Of a stretch of 64,000 nucleotides of DNA, positions 37,055 through 51,200 are shown in pieces (position 1 is the stretch's first letter; each line of letters opens with the position of its first letter). This DNA is from Syngnathus acus (taxonomy: Eukaryota > Chordata > Actinopteri > Syngnathiformes > Syngnathidae): positions 9,024,786 to 9,088,785 of the forward strand of contig NC_051100.1 in the NCBI RefSeq assembly GCF_901709675.1, in the 5' to 3' direction. The position numbers and the translations under genes are program-made. The notes beneath the pieces are model-generated. The model did no database searches, was not told the origin of the DNA, and saw only the letters and a list, made by a program, of their open reading frames with translations.

Positions 37055-37382
37055 AAAAAGCTCGAGATACTTCAGAAAAAGGTCATACGTGCCATAACAT
37101 GGTCTGAGTTTAACGCCCCCACTAAAACAATCTTCCACCGACACAATCTTCTGAGGCTTGTCGAACACAACTATTTCCAGAATGCTTGCGTCATGTATCA
37201 GACTGTCCATAAACGAAACCATAAACCCTGTCAACTCATCCCAATCTGTACTCCCAGCCACACCCACACCACCAGGAATAGCAATCTAATCATTGGGAAA
37301 AACACGCATCCGACTGTGTAATACTGTTTGTTGTATCATGTTGTATGTCTTGGATATTGCGTGAATAAACTCAAACTCAAAC
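37055..37382 (+). mobile_element. 3' end of a LINE (non-LTR retrotransposon), decayed
   Basis: A plus-strand open segment encodes LQKKVIRAITW, then FHRHNLLRLVEHNYFQNACV. This pattern is typical of the C-terminal part of Jockey/Rex1-like LINE ORF2. It ends in GAATAAACTCAAACTCAAAC, a tail commonly seen at the 3' end of fish LINEs. The element is 5'-truncated. Confidence 0.75.
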
Positions 37383-40111
37383 CCCCTCTTGATGCTCAGC
37401 AGGAGACCTTTATTCATTTTTCTCATTGAACTTAATTGTATACATATAAAATGTGAATAAACATATTTGCTTTCAAGCTTTCTTTGCTTGGAACCTTGAG
37501 TGGTGATTATGCAGGCAACAATTCTTCTACCTTGGTACTGCTCTCTTGTGTGTGCCCCTCTAGTTCTATTGTCATTTGTATTTTTCAGAGTTTTCAATCA
37601 GGAAAAACATTCAAGCTATCACAAGTGACTTTGAGAGAAGAGATGAAACTGATGCACAGCAGGTTGTGTAAATAATTGGCTGCTCTGTATGAGTGTTAAG
37701 ATTTGGGACACGTCAGATGTTGTCGAGTAGTGATTGAATTCGGATTTTAATAAGGATCCAAGAGATTTGAAAATAAATGGCCTCAAAATAATTGTCAGCT
37801 TTGGTCCTCTGTTTCTGTCAAAGAAAACAAAGTCAAAGTCAAAAAGCAAAAGCATTGCAATCGTCCAGACATAAACAAATCGCAACACAAACGAAATTAT
37901 TTTTCTACAAGAAACGCTGCACTGCTTTTGAATGTTCGACTTTTAGAGTACTGTTGCACTTGTGTTATTGACTGTTTGAAAATGATGCCTTGTCTGATTT
38001 ATGAAAGAAAATAGACATGCATCATAATAGCAACAGCAATGATTGGCTGGTGAAGAATCTGTTGCAAAATCAACTACTTCAAATCACATGTTTCACAGAG
38101 GCTTATTTCAAAAATCAATCTCCGTAAGATCACATGCAAAAAATCAGCTCAGAATTAAGTGTGGATGAACATTATCACTGGAGTTAATTTTAGTTCCTAC
38201 ATAAGAGCTATAATCAACTCATTTAGTCAAATAGCCAAACCTTAAAATGTCAATATTTTAATTCAAATGTTGCCTCACAATATCACTTCAACTAAAAGGC
38301 TAAATCATCCACAAGATATCTTCGTTAATGACTTTAAGAATAATTAAACAAATGCCCACGAACATTGGAATCCATTGCAAAATGTCATTGCTATTTTGCA
38401 TTGTAAAATAAGAATGAGCATAGATGGCACATAGAAAAGTAATATGTCTTACCAGTAAATCATGCTGATCTGGCACAGCGTGAGGGGCTCCAGCAAATGA
38501 AGTGTACAGCGGTGATGAGTGCTCTCCACAGCTCTCCTCAAGAGGCCGGCGGGCATATTATTTACGACGATCCCTATACAAACAGGACAAGGCTGTTTCC
38601 CCAAACCTGCTGCATTTTACTTTTATGGGAAGTTGTGGAGAGCCGTGACAGCATCAGACTGCTGATGCGGGCATTGCAAGCGCCTTCTCCACCCCTCCTG
38701 TGTCGGGCCTTACCGCATCCTATTGGTGCTATTAATCAAAACTTAGAAGTTAAGTGTTAACAGGAGACATCGCCGTGCTGTAAATTATATCGGAAATACA
38801 GAATCTGTCAGCAACAAATACAGCTACATGCTGTAGTTTGTTTCTGGTTGGAATTGTAATCACTGCTTTCGACTCAAGGAAGTGGCTCCCACGTGTGATG
38901 TTAGGAGTCCAAAATACTCGAGAATCCCGCCGGGATGCTCCGTACAGCTCCGCCGAAGCTATTTCCTGTATACCATGCTCTCCCTCTAACCTTGCGCATT
39001 TCTTTCATAACTCAGACAACTCAATGAACTTTTGAAAGGGTTTCACATTTCCATAGGTTGACATAGCCCGTGCTCCATATTTCATCTGATTGTTATGAGA
39101 TGCCACAACTGCCTTAAATATAAGGAAGAGAACTCCCTCATTACTTTCCATATCTTTAGCCTATCCGTGGGACCTCAACCCAGAGAGGGTGTATTTCCCC
39201 CTAATTGCTGCTGATGTTGCTTCTGCTGCCATTTAGTATTTTAATAGAGCCCATGCTCCTGAAGGAAAGGGGGCACAGTGCAAAGTTTCCCTCACTACAG
39301 GCGGCAAATTGCTCCTCAGAACTAGGCACACACTCCCGTGCAGTACCGAGCCGCTGTTAAGGCAAAACAATTTGTCCAACACGAGGAGGCTCCCTGGAGA
39401 CTGTCTTTAAGTGTTAAATGACCTGGATGAACCCAATACTAGTACACGGCTGGGAGATTTTTAGGCTTGGATGGCTCACACTTATACCCTCTGCATAGCT
39501 ATTTGAAGGCTGTTTATGCAAATTCAAGGCGATCTGATTTTTCTCACGGCTTCGCTGACAGGCTCTATCAGCCCCCTTGGGTGCCTCCCGTGGTCACTCT
39601 CATCGCTCCACAACCGGCCTACACGAGCATGGCAATGGGAGTGGACTTGCCTGTAATGTCATATCCATAACGTGATATTTATAGAATACGAATGAGGCTT
39701 TTTGGGGTTTTTTTGTACTTCAAATTGGTGATGATTGTAATTCTTCAAAACATTTGTTTGTGTCTTAGCATGAGCTTCAAGGAATAACAGGCTATCAAGT
39801 CCAAGAGCCTTGTGACAATGCATAATGATACTGATGTGTGTTGATGCATTTAGACCCAAAATTAAGACCCCAGGCTACAAGAAAACAGCACATTTTTTGC
39901 TCTTGTGACATTAAAAGCTTGAAGGGTAAAGCTGCATACTGATATTTGGACGGCAGGGGGCAGGAGTGAGCTGCTTGGTCATAACCTTACTTTCTCCAAT
40001 TCTGTGATCCCTTTCCTTGTTTCTTAATAGGATTGTGGCATGTCCTCCAGACATCTGGTTGGTTGTAAAGGCAATGGATAAATAAAAACAAAGCAATGTG
40101 AATGAAGCACC

Positions 40112-40207
40112 AATTCTGACTGTCAGAATTCTAAAAGTCAGAATTCTGAGAATAAAGTCAGAATCCCCACCTTCTGACTTTAAATTCTGACTTTAAAGTC
40201 AGAATCC
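40112..40207. repeat. Degenerate GTCAGAATTCT direct and inverted repeat cluster
   Basis: The motif GTCAGAAT and its reverse complement ATTCTGAC alternate several times, as in TGTCAGAATTCT, AAGTCAGAATTCTGAG, TTCTGACTTTAAATTCTGAC and TTTAAAGTCAGAATCC. The cluster could fold back on itself. Confidence 0.8.
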
Positions 40208-43200
40208 TGTCACCCCTCGTTTTTTTTTTTCTTCACTGGCCCTAATCCTCTTCCGCAAATTTCAGTACTATAATCCTTATTGGTACACTTATTGTTCATG
40301 TCAGCTCATACGCCATTAAATCTTGGGGGGAAAAAAGGTCATTCAAGGAAAGAAATGTGAGGATGAAGCTATATGAAAGAAAATGACAACAGAAGTCATT
40401 ATACAATACAGACAACAGATCATTAATTAATGTTTCTGAGTGTAAAGTAAATCAATTCAACCCTGAAGCATGGCATGCACTGACACCCCCATCGTACAAA
40501 GCCATTGCGGGGCATTGGCGATGCTGGAATTCACAGCACACCCCCAGTCAATTCACCTCAGTTTTAATCACTTCTAATTATTTCCAACGCTGCACAATAA
40601 ACATCTAGACAGAAGAATGCATTGAACGTATACCCGCTGGCACTTTTAATCAGCTCCTTTTGTCCCCTTTACGTTGTGTATATTTACATTGCCCACCCCG
40701 CCCTCCTTCTGCGAGGGCCTTGATTAAACTAGTTCTTGTTTAAGTGGATTTCTTTAATGTTTTTTTTTTTTTTTTTAAGTTGTGTGCCTGTTTGTGTTTT
40801 CCATGAGGCTGGAGGCAGTGTGTGCTCCTGTCAGGGGGTGACAGCTGCTTCTCTCTGCCTCTCGTTGTTCCAAAGAGCTGCTGGAGTGTGACCAGCCTCT
40901 AGGCCGCCTGCCGGCCTTCCAGTCCACCCCCACCCTCCCTTACCCTCTCTGCAGCCTGGTCTGCACTGCTACTTTGCTTGTGGCCTTCTCTCTTTTTAGA
41001 GCCATGAAAACCTGCTTAGCCCAATTAGAAGCAGCCGCCAGCTGGGCGTCCCCCTGCGTTCTCCCATCCTCTTCCTCTCCAGTCGTGTCACGCTCCAGCA
41101 CGCGACAATCGGAAGCTTCTCATGTCTATAATCATGCCAAGCTGATGGGCATACTTTTTGGGAACAGTGGTTTGGGACATACCCCACCTATGTCTGGACA
41201 CATACCGATGCTGCACTGTGTTGCGGTCTCCAATGCTGTTTTGGACCCAGGAGCTTGGCAAAATAAACGATCTGTAATTGGGTTCATTTTCTGTGGATGG
41301 CCTCTACTATTTAAATCTTGCTCCAAAGCTGCATGGACAGAGTGGTTGGAGGAATGCGGGATTACTTCAACTATTTAAGATTTTGTTCGGCTCCCCCAAT
41401 ACAACTGCACATTGTAATTTGCATTTAAGATGCTGTGCTAAGTATAAATGTATGTTTTTATCTCACAAGCCATGGTTAGAATATATGTAAACCAAGACAA
41501 CTGTACAGTATCTTGCAAAAGTGCCTCTATAATTATTATATCTTTTCATGGGACACCACAGAAGAACTTATATATTGCTACACTGTAGAAATAGTCAGCA
41601 TACTGAATATGGTCAAGTCATTGAAGTGCTGGTATATAGGTGAAAAATATTGATGCTTTGTGAGCGTCACTCTACAATGCAATATAAATTTCAGCTGTTT
41701 TTTAGCTCAAGTAAAAGATTCTTCCGATAAGTTTGAAGATTTTGTTTAGCGCAGCATTTATCTGTTGATTATATCCCTTCAGGTTCAGGGTTTTCATTGA
41801 AGGGTAGTTTTGTACAGTGCAAAAATGAAAAGATAGCATTTTTAGAAATGGTTGATAGCAGTTATTCATCTTCAACATCGCAATGATGCTACTTCTCAGG
41901 AAGTGAAGTTTGCTGTGACTTTTAATCGTCTTTAAGATAATTGCATTTTAAATTAGAACATTTGTCAAACCAGTGCATTCTTCTAACTGGAGAAATATTG
42001 TTTGTCTGTTTGCTCCAAGCACCGTCAGGCATCTCGCGACCATGTAGATCCCAATAATTCCACTATTCATTGTTTGAACTCATACTCAATGTGATGAAAA
42101 GCCACAGATGCCGAAGACTGGATATCATATACTGTTGAGGATCACCTTTATTCCTCCTTTAGTGGAGGTTCTCTGACCTGACTCGTTTTGAGCAGACGCA
42201 AAGGCCATAATTGATTCCTCGCCGATCTCTGATTTATCTTGTCTCTCTCAGGTGGGTGTGGGGCGCTGCAGAGAAAGAGATGAATAAAAAAGACAGAGCG
42301 TGAAGTTTATTGCCAAGCAGCAGTGACGCTGGCAGCCGGTCAAACTGATACAAGTCTGGAACATGGTGGTTAGCTTTTGAATTGGCCTCTGAAAGGAGTT
42401 TCTCACAACACACATTGACCAGACACACTGAAAGCCAGTATTTGTGACTCCCCAGGGACCTTAAAAAGTGAGTTGAATAATCTTTGAATCGTGACCACCT
42501 TGCTGCATGATTCAGGCAACCTGATGCCAACGCTAAATTAATCCCATTTTTTACTGTGACTAACGCTGATGTGCAAAAAGAATGCACTTAACACCAAGAT
42601 AGCGCCTGTGAAAGTTCATGTGAAGTAAACGTTGAAATGCGACCTATTCAGCTTAACGAGGATGACATGCTCATAAATAGCAGAAAGCATTAAGACTCCA
42701 CAATCAACAAAAGAGACCTTACACATCCTTCAGCTTGCATCAGCCCAGCAGTAATGACTAGTATAGCCATCAGAATCTATCCGCTCATCGTCTATGAATG
42801 GATTGCTCGTCCAATAGCACATGTAAATTACATGCTGTGTTGGAGAGATTTTCCTGGGTATCTCGATGCTTGTTCGTTTACGGAAATTTCACACATTAAC
42901 ATAACCAGTAGGAGTTGGCTGCAGAAAATAATGACTCCTGGTGGGAAGGAACAGAACACTCGTGTGAATGAATAACATACACTTAGGCACCGAACAATAT
43001 TTATGGTCCATGCCACATACAATGCGACACATGTAATAAAGCTTGATAATTGTTCCTCATTGTTAAGGGAAAGGTGATGGATGAATATAAAGGCTCCCTT
43101 TGGAGTGAGTATGGTGGCCTCTAGGTAAGAATATGTCACAGTACAAGACAAAATGGGTTGATTTAGCTTTTGGATTCCAAGCCAATTATCCTGTAATTAT

Positions 43201-46026
43201 GCATTGTTAGATTTTCCTATTTTTAAAAGAACTGATGAGAAGCAGCAGAGTTGACAGTGGCTTGAGGTAAAAAATGAGCAATAATTTAAAACCCGTTCAA
43301 CTGATTGTGAATGCCCTCATTTACTATCCAGCCTGTTGCTATGGCTACAATTCTCAGTCACACTGGAATACTGCAGATGCTTGGTGCCGTCAGTCAGTGT
43401 TCACAGCCAAGATGCTGAAATGCAATCAAGCTTATCTGTTTTCTTGTCATGGGAACTCGTTTTTTTTTTTTTTTTGTGTGTGGAAAATAATCACCTTGAT
43501 GTAAAACTTCCTGGCACGGTCAACAATCAAACTTAAAAGGTGACAAATGTGTCACACAGGAATCAGTGTTGAATATCAGCAGAATTTTTACTAAGTTGGC
43601 GGCATTGTTCTTGGCAATGTTGCTCAGTGATGGCTGCCAAGAACTCGTACTGAGTGGTTGGCTTTATAACACATGCAGACACTTACGGCAGCACTCATTT
43701 GAATACAGTAGCTGCAGCCTGCAAGACTCTTTTTTTTTTTTTTTTTTAATTAGAACTGTTGGTTTGCATGAGCAAATTAAAATGAACCTTTTCACATTTA
43801 CTGTATAAGGTTTCAGGATTTTATGAATATATTCTGTTGAATATACAGTCTCTAGAATGTCTATAATATCCAATATACTACTAAAATGCATCATTGTTTG
43901 TAAGTCAGAAAAAGCGTCAATAATCGTGTCAGAACACACCATGTGCACTAGAACGACCAGACGTGGCTCATAACTAATTTTTAGTGGCTAACCATTACAT
44001 CTGTTAGCGTCCCAGCATGATGTTGTCAGCTCACGAATGCATCTTCACTGCAGTAATCGCTGATGTGCTTGAGGCACTCCGGTTGTTTTGTTCCATTGTT
44101 CAAGCAATGTTTTCTGCATTGACTGAACCACTGAGCCTCAGCCGGGACTGAAGACTGAACACGATGATACACTGTAATTTAGCCCGACTCGGTGATTCCA
44201 GCTCGTGCTGTTCAACAATAGCACTGATGAAGTCGATGTCACCAGTGAGACGTCACCGTTGAGTCATTTTTAAGGACTCCAATCTATATGCCAGTCTCAA
44301 AGTTCTTTCACATATACATTTAATTTAATCTTCCATAATATGAACACCAAATGATAAGGTGATCTTAGAAGATATTCAAATACACTTAAGATATGAAAGT
44401 GACACTGTTAATTTACAGACACTCAATGAATCGGTTACTAAGAGGTATCTCATGTTGTTGGCATGTCTTTCAACACCATAACAAATGCGAGGGAGAGCGA
44501 ACCTGTCAGACGGGCATATTAGTGTAACAGAACTGCAAATTGTGATCCAATTAAAACAGTGTACGAGGTGACATGGTCTAATAAAGCTGAGAAAATAGTT
44601 TGCACTATTGCTTTCCTTGACAGTATAAATCTTTACTTTGGCGGTTGTATGTGTTTTGTCGGAGGCTGGCTTCTGACAAACTGGACTTTGAAACATTTTT
44701 ATAAACTGACCTTTGCTACTTCCCAACTGCTCTGCTAGCTTCTATCCTGTAGTGACTGTGTGTAAGTGCTTTGCCATTTAAGTGGCAGCAGTGAAAATCT
44801 GCAGGAATCCAGGAAAACCTCTGATCATCCCCCAGCGTGACTTTTGAGTCACTATTTATTTATTATCACAGTACCGAGACCAAGAATGGGCAACCGGTGG
44901 CCAAAGTCAACACTAAGTGGCCCTTCATTGATAAAAAAAAAATAAAAAAAATCATATTTACAAACCCAAACTGTAAGTTTAGTTTGTAATATGAACAATC
45001 ACCACTAGATAGCACTTTATGAGCTGGAAAATGGATGCTACTTTGGCCTAGCATCTTTGTGATGCCTACGCGTGTTTGAGCCATGAAAGTATTTCTGTTT
45101 AAAGACTCGGGTGGCTGGAACACATCCCACCTGGTCATAATAGGGCTTTTCACGCTGCAACAATGAGGCGCTCTAAAATGACCACAGCAGCACAAAGCCC
45201 CTGGCCACGTGCTGACTGCCACGTTTACCTCATTCTTCTGCCTGCTCTTAGTTTTAAATTATTTTTTTTTTACTTGGGGCACATTTGTCACAATGTACAA
45301 CAATGAAAACTTAAATCTAAAAAAGGGCTTGGGAAAATTGTGGTTAGGATGAATCTGAAAGTTTAAGACTGAGAATAGAAGAAACATCTTTAGGGACCAA
45401 AAATAAATCCTCAAGAGTGGTATCTCGGGAATGTTGTAATCATGGCTGCTCTTCATCCTTTTACTCAGTTCAACCCCTAGAACAGCGTCATAATTTTCCT
45501 GCGCACACATTAGTTTCATCCTCAGATGAGTTTTCTTATTTTCCTCAAGGCTCTCTGATCCAAGCTTTGTTGTTGTTACTGACAACAGGAGGGAAGTGGA
45601 TTCAGGTGTGGATGCCACTCTTGTGCATAGTCACTAAATGATTTTCTATGAAAGCAGATGGGAAATCATCGGAATAATCTCCTAGAGTGATTCCCAGTGC
45701 CTACATTGCTGATTGGTATTGAAGGTTATTATGATTTTTATAGACAAGAAAATAAAGCAATGCGCTTCTGAATGGCTGGTCTTATCTGCAGTCTCGCAAC
45801 AATGGTAGTAAAACTTTGCCGTTCACCCGAGTCAGCACATTATTATCGTGTTGATAATTAGAGCAACAAAACGGAAAGGGCCAAGGACAGGATTAATTGG
45901 TATAATTCTTTCTCGTGCCTTGTCATGTGGGGCCATCGGTACCAGACAAACGGCCAATTTTTTTTTTTTTTTTAGTCAAACAATATGTGATCTACGTCCT
46001 GTGCTGTGGGACTCAAATCGACGCAT

Positions 46027-46051
46027 TCTCTCTCTCTCGCTCTCTCTCTCT
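46027..46051. repeat. (TC)n microsatellite
   Basis: A TC dinucleotide run with one interruption (TCGC). Confidence 0.85.
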
Positions 46052-48205
46052 TATTCAAAGCAACACTGCAGCTCCTTTCAACATTTTTCAGAGCATCTCC
46101 ACACCTTTGAAGGCAGGCATCCATAATGAGTGGCGTCAAATTTCATCCCAATTAGAGTGTTTATCTCAGCTTAGTTCACCTATAGTGTTGCCTTTGCCTC
46201 ATGTGGGCTGGTGATGAATTTTCATGAAGGACAAACACTGTACTTCAGATGAAAACGCTTATCTTGTGCTGGGATTTAAGGCTTTCGAGCTTAAATTATT
46301 TCTCCCCAATTTGTTTGTGCCGTGTTAACATCAAGCGTGGCGCAGGCTCGCCATGGCGTGGCATTGGCGGGGGGGGGGGGCTGCTAATGCATGTTTATGT
46401 AAGATGGGGCCCTAAGAGCTTTCATGTGGAAAATGGAATAAATGATGCACATTATCCCACAGCACCTTGATGAGGCCTGCCAGATAGAATAGAAAGTGAC
46501 AAACATGAACGTTACACGTGTCAATCAAAGCTTATTCAAGCTCGTCACAAACACGAAACAGGTGAACGTGCAGCTCTGCGTAGGATTTGTTGCTGATCAT
46601 GTGATTCTGCAGTGAAGGATGAACAATTTTTTTCACGGCAATTCTAACATTGGAGCGAGTAGAATGGAGGGCCTCGGGCTATTTTTGTGGAATAGGTGCT
46701 TTGTTATTGTAGCACTGAAGTGGCTGTTATGCCAAAGCGCCTGTGCACAGCAGCAGGACCAGGGAGCCGTTTCCCTTGACACTGATCTATGGCTCCGATT
46801 CACGGAACCCTCGGCTCTGACATGCAACATTTAAATGAAGTCATTAACATTTAAACTCTTTTTCTTCCAGGGACAATCTGTCCTGACAACCGTTTGGCCT
46901 TTCTGCAAGTTACCGGAACATAAATATGGAAGCTGCCAAAGGGGTGAGAAAAGTTGTCAGATTTTTATCAGAAAGCTGTTGGAGTTCCGTTTTGGGTTTT
47001 TATATGATCTCATAAAAACACTTTACATAAAAAATTCAATTGATTATAAACTGTGCAATGACAATAACAAATAATAATTCTAAAAGCAAAGTTGTTTTCC
47101 AAATTATTAGCAAGAGTAAATAAGTACTCAAAAAACCTACTCAAGTACTGATTAACTAACTCATTTACGAGTTTTGTAATTCGGAAAAAGATATTCGATA
47201 GGATAAGGCAACTTAACATATTGCCCAACAACAATGTTACAGCTTTATAAAACAACAAAATAATGCAAATTTATAAAAGGTCTAAAATAAATTTGGTTTA
47301 CACTTGTGAAAAAGTCTTTTAGCTCCTCGACACCGACATAAAAATGGACACGTACCAGCTGAATAGAGAAGACACAATATTAATGGGTTTTTTTGGTTGG
47401 TTTTATCATTCTTTGAGTCTTTTAGTTAAATTATACATTTTGTTAAGTCTGATTTATTTTAGGAAGTATTTAACAATGCATTAATTAACTGCACTGGATC
47501 ATTGTTAATACGTACACAGTTAGTCTTACAATTTGGTTGCAAATTAAGAAATGACATTTGGCCCTCGGCACTTATGTTCCACCATGCCCAGCAGTAATTA
47601 GTCTTAGCGAACCTGTTTTGTCATTCATGTTAGTTGTTTGAAACAAAAACATAAAAATAGGATGACATGAAAATAGGGGAACACTGGATATATGTGTTTG
47701 GTATGCTTTGATCACGGTTAGAAGCTGGGTTACGTTACTGGTATATGGTTTTGCGCTACCGCTTGGATCTTGCGCGTCAACAAGAAAAAAAGCAATTAAC
47801 AAAAGCAACCATGGGCAAACGGGTTGTATGCATGCTTTTTCTTCTGCTCAAAAGATCAAATATTGATTTGGTACTGTTTGAGAAATGCTGAAATAAATCT
47901 TTAACAAAAATGTAGACTTATACAATTGTGGACAAAAGTACTTTTTTTTCTAAAGTACCAGCCTTATTCAAGCCGGTAATGCAAACTTGATGTAACATCA
48001 TAATGAATGACCTTAATCGTAAGTGAGAACAGTCTGTATGGCTCCCTTACAACTGGAGGCTTCACTACCTTGACCCGGCAGCAATACGGGTGCCAAAGTG
48101 GCAAGTGAAGAAAGCACACACGCAAATAAACGGAATCTTTTTTATCCTTTGTTGGGTGACGCGACAACCTTGTCGATATTAAACGCAACCACCGGAGGCA
48201 CTCAC

Positions 48206-51200
48206 ATCAAGACTTGCTTGAGTTTCTCCGCGGGTTTCTGAGGTGAGGATGTCTGTCACGCATCTCGTCTCATTTGATTCAGAGGGGAACGCCTGAGAGT
48301 TAGCGTGCAGCAGATCACAGGACGCACTAATTATTCTTGTCTGCCCAGAGACGCCCGTCTGATTGCTCCGTTACGGCGGCTCGCCTATAATACATGAGCT
48401 GAGGTAATGTTAACTGTACCCAATGCAATCTGAATTAAATAAAACATGAGATCCTGTCATCAGGCAAGATAAGATGTGCGGCATTCAAAACCGAGACGCG
48501 ACTCCCATTTCAATCTTTATTCATTCTTTCAGTTATATTTTAGCAAAGCAAACACCAAAGTATGAAGGCAACATTCCTTAGAACTCTCGAACCCATTCGA
48601 TCATCAGTGTGGCACCACTGAAGGTGGGCCATAAAGACCATTGAACTAAAAATTATTTGAAAGTAATTAATTAACAATCAACAGGTAGTGAGTAGCCTTT
48701 TAGTGACTTCAATGACAAAACTCAAAATTAATACTTAGCCCAACTCTTTGTGATAGCGATTGCATGTTTGATGAGATAAGGCAGATTCTTCCACAAATAT
48801 TAGACAATCTGAAAAGGAGACAAGAAGAGATGACTCATTTTGTCAAAGTAATTTGCTGGCATGCACAGAGAATGATGAAGAAGTGGGGGTTGGGTCAAAG
48901 GTGGGGAAAGAGAAACAGCGAGTTCATTTGCTAGAAGACAATCATCACTTTTAAACTGTGTGGGAGTTAAGAAGTAAAGAAAAAAGTTTCAGAGAGCAGT
49001 TTGAATATAACAGAGTAACCTTGGCCTTGATCACGGTAACTTGAACTGACGATATTTTTCTTTGTATGAACGAAATTTTACTAATATGTGAATCCGACTT
49101 GTTGATAGTGTGCTCTCCTAGTGGGCGTGGCTCTAACAAAGAAACTCACTTCATCTCATTTCATTTAGCTGGCACAATGGAAAGGTTATGATGACATGGT
49201 GAGTTATGGCTCCTCTTTTCTGCTTGATATGTTCAAGTCCCCCCGCCCCCCGAAAGGTTTTGGATGCACATGACTTTCAGGCTCGTGGTTGTATTAACAA
49301 ATAAGAAATGGGCAAAACCAAATTGGATATGTGAATAACGGGATGTCCTGAACCGGCGGCAGCACCCAAATCGCCATTGGGCTTGTCTGATTCTCGTGTG
49401 AATGGCCTTCAGTCAAATTGCTGGCTGTCAGATGAGGTTGATTGTCCTTCCCTCAGGCGGTCAGTCTTTCTTCTCAGCAGCGTCTGCACACAGAATAAAG
49501 TTATTTTGGAATTAGGATTGCAGCAGGGCTTTATTTCTGGCTCCAAAATTCTTTTATATGGTGCTGTGTACTGTTTCCCTTGTGTTTTTGAGGGCTGACT
49601 ATCTTGGTTAAATCTATCCAAATAAAAGTGTTTGCAACATTCATAAAAATTCACATAGAGAAGATCCACACGGTTCTGATACTTTCATTCAGAAATATTC
49701 TTTTGGAAGAAACTGTCTCGATGAAGTATTATTACTTTTATTTTGATTGTCGAATTATTGGGATCCAACTTCTGTGTCCTGACAAAATAAAGAAGACCCC
49801 CCTCCACACTATTTGTATTTTTCAGTGCCATACATATTGAACATTCAATCATCCCAGAAGGAAACTCCTAATATTGCTTTTGAAATAGGCAGCATGCAAG
49901 CTTCAGTTTTAAATCCCTCCAACTAACACCCACCTCTTTCTGAGCATTTTTTTTTAAGTTCTACTATGCCCTCCCCGGAAATCAATAATGATCAAATCAG
50001 ATACACATTATTCTACTTAACGTAGGACAAAATCCAAATACAGAACACATGCAGACATCCAAATTCTTTGTATTCTGTGGAACTGCGTCATTCCAATTAT
50101 ATGCTGCGTTATTATGCCCAAATCTCAGTGGGGACTTGAGAATAGCGCGGTATTCGTATCAAATATGATTTATTTGCATGATTATCGCCCCTACAGTCTG
50201 TCTTGTCCGCACCTTGGAATAATATGTATTGCACACTTGATTTATTGAACGTCTGATCGTCGAGTTTGCAAGCAATTTATCACACTCAATCTCCACAGAC
50301 ATGCTGACACATTTATACCAAAATACCAGGGTCATGGCTGCAGACCTGAAATGGGGTTGGGGGGGGTGCATTTACAAATGCATTTGGCCCTGAAGGCGCA
50401 CGTAAAGACTGTCTGCCTGATGTCTTTGCCTGCTAAGATGGAGACAGATGGGGAGGAGTGCAAGAGCTCTGCAGGAGAGACAGCATGAATCCGAGGAGGG
50501 CGAAGCTGTGTCGCGCTCGGTTTCGTGGAGTGGCTCGGCAGATTTGGCTAAGTAATTCCAAGACAACCTCGGGTCGGAGGGAATTTTAATTTGGCAGCTG
50601 TGGCCTCGTATGCATCCGTTTGCAGTGTTCTGAATGAATGGGAATACATCCTCCGTGTTTTTCTTACCTTTGGACTTCATGCTGATAGACACTATGGATT
50701 CGTGTTCCCCTGAACTCTCAACATGATCTTTTATCCCCTCTGAAGTGAAGTGGGAGTGAAAATAGAAGAAAACAGAAGCAAAATGAATATGTTTTGTCTT
50801 CGTAATCATTATGTAAGCTTTACTGGCAAAAAACACTATAATCCCAAATTTGGGATGGATGGCCCACATGCTGAGGAAGAATCCATAAAATAGAGTACAC
50901 CCACTGCTGATCCCATTTTGGTGACATATGAAAAAAAACAACTCAAGTGGGAAAAAAATCTTTTAGAGAGGAAATGTAAAATAAACGGATGTGTTTACAT
51001 ACGTAAATGTGCACACTCACTCAAAACTGGGGCTGTGCCTGTCATCAGAATTAACAAATCACATTCAAGCGTATCTTTAATGAGCGTCAATACACACCTG
51101 CCACCATTGAAAGTCTAAAATCGCCCCAAATAAATAAAACCCTTAAGTTCGAATGTTCTAGTAGGCTTTTTGTGACTTGAAAGTTTTGTGTCAACAATGA

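Larger units (their letters stand above)
37383..48205. other. Long non-coding stretch
   Basis: I see no supported gene in this 10.8 kb. It holds simple repeats, poly-T tracts, a 10-bp inverted pair (38521-38530 GCTCTCCACA and 38634-38643) and a perfect octamer ATGCAAAT at 39516. Some GC-richer segments (38.5-39.65 kb) could be conserved regulatory DNA, which cannot be judged from one sequence. Confidence 0.4.

Noticed and set aside
38497-38760. 87-residue plus-strand open frame
   Set aside because: No similarity to known proteins, no splice partners, ordinary length for chance in a GC-richer patch.
41510-41700. Sequence starting ACTGTACAGTATCTTGCAAAAGT, like a fish DNA-transposon end
   Set aside because: Only a short core resembles the remembered element end. 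No inverted partner or target duplication could be found.
46872-46944. Plus-strand exon-like segment (TTCCAG|GGACAATC...|GTGAGA)
   Set aside because: Isolated, with no neighbouring plus-strand exons and no recognisable protein.
50372-50941. 189-residue minus-strand open frame
   Set aside because: It is an extension around candidate exon 50668-50739. The rest has no protein-like composition, and the splice borders are better explained by a short exon.
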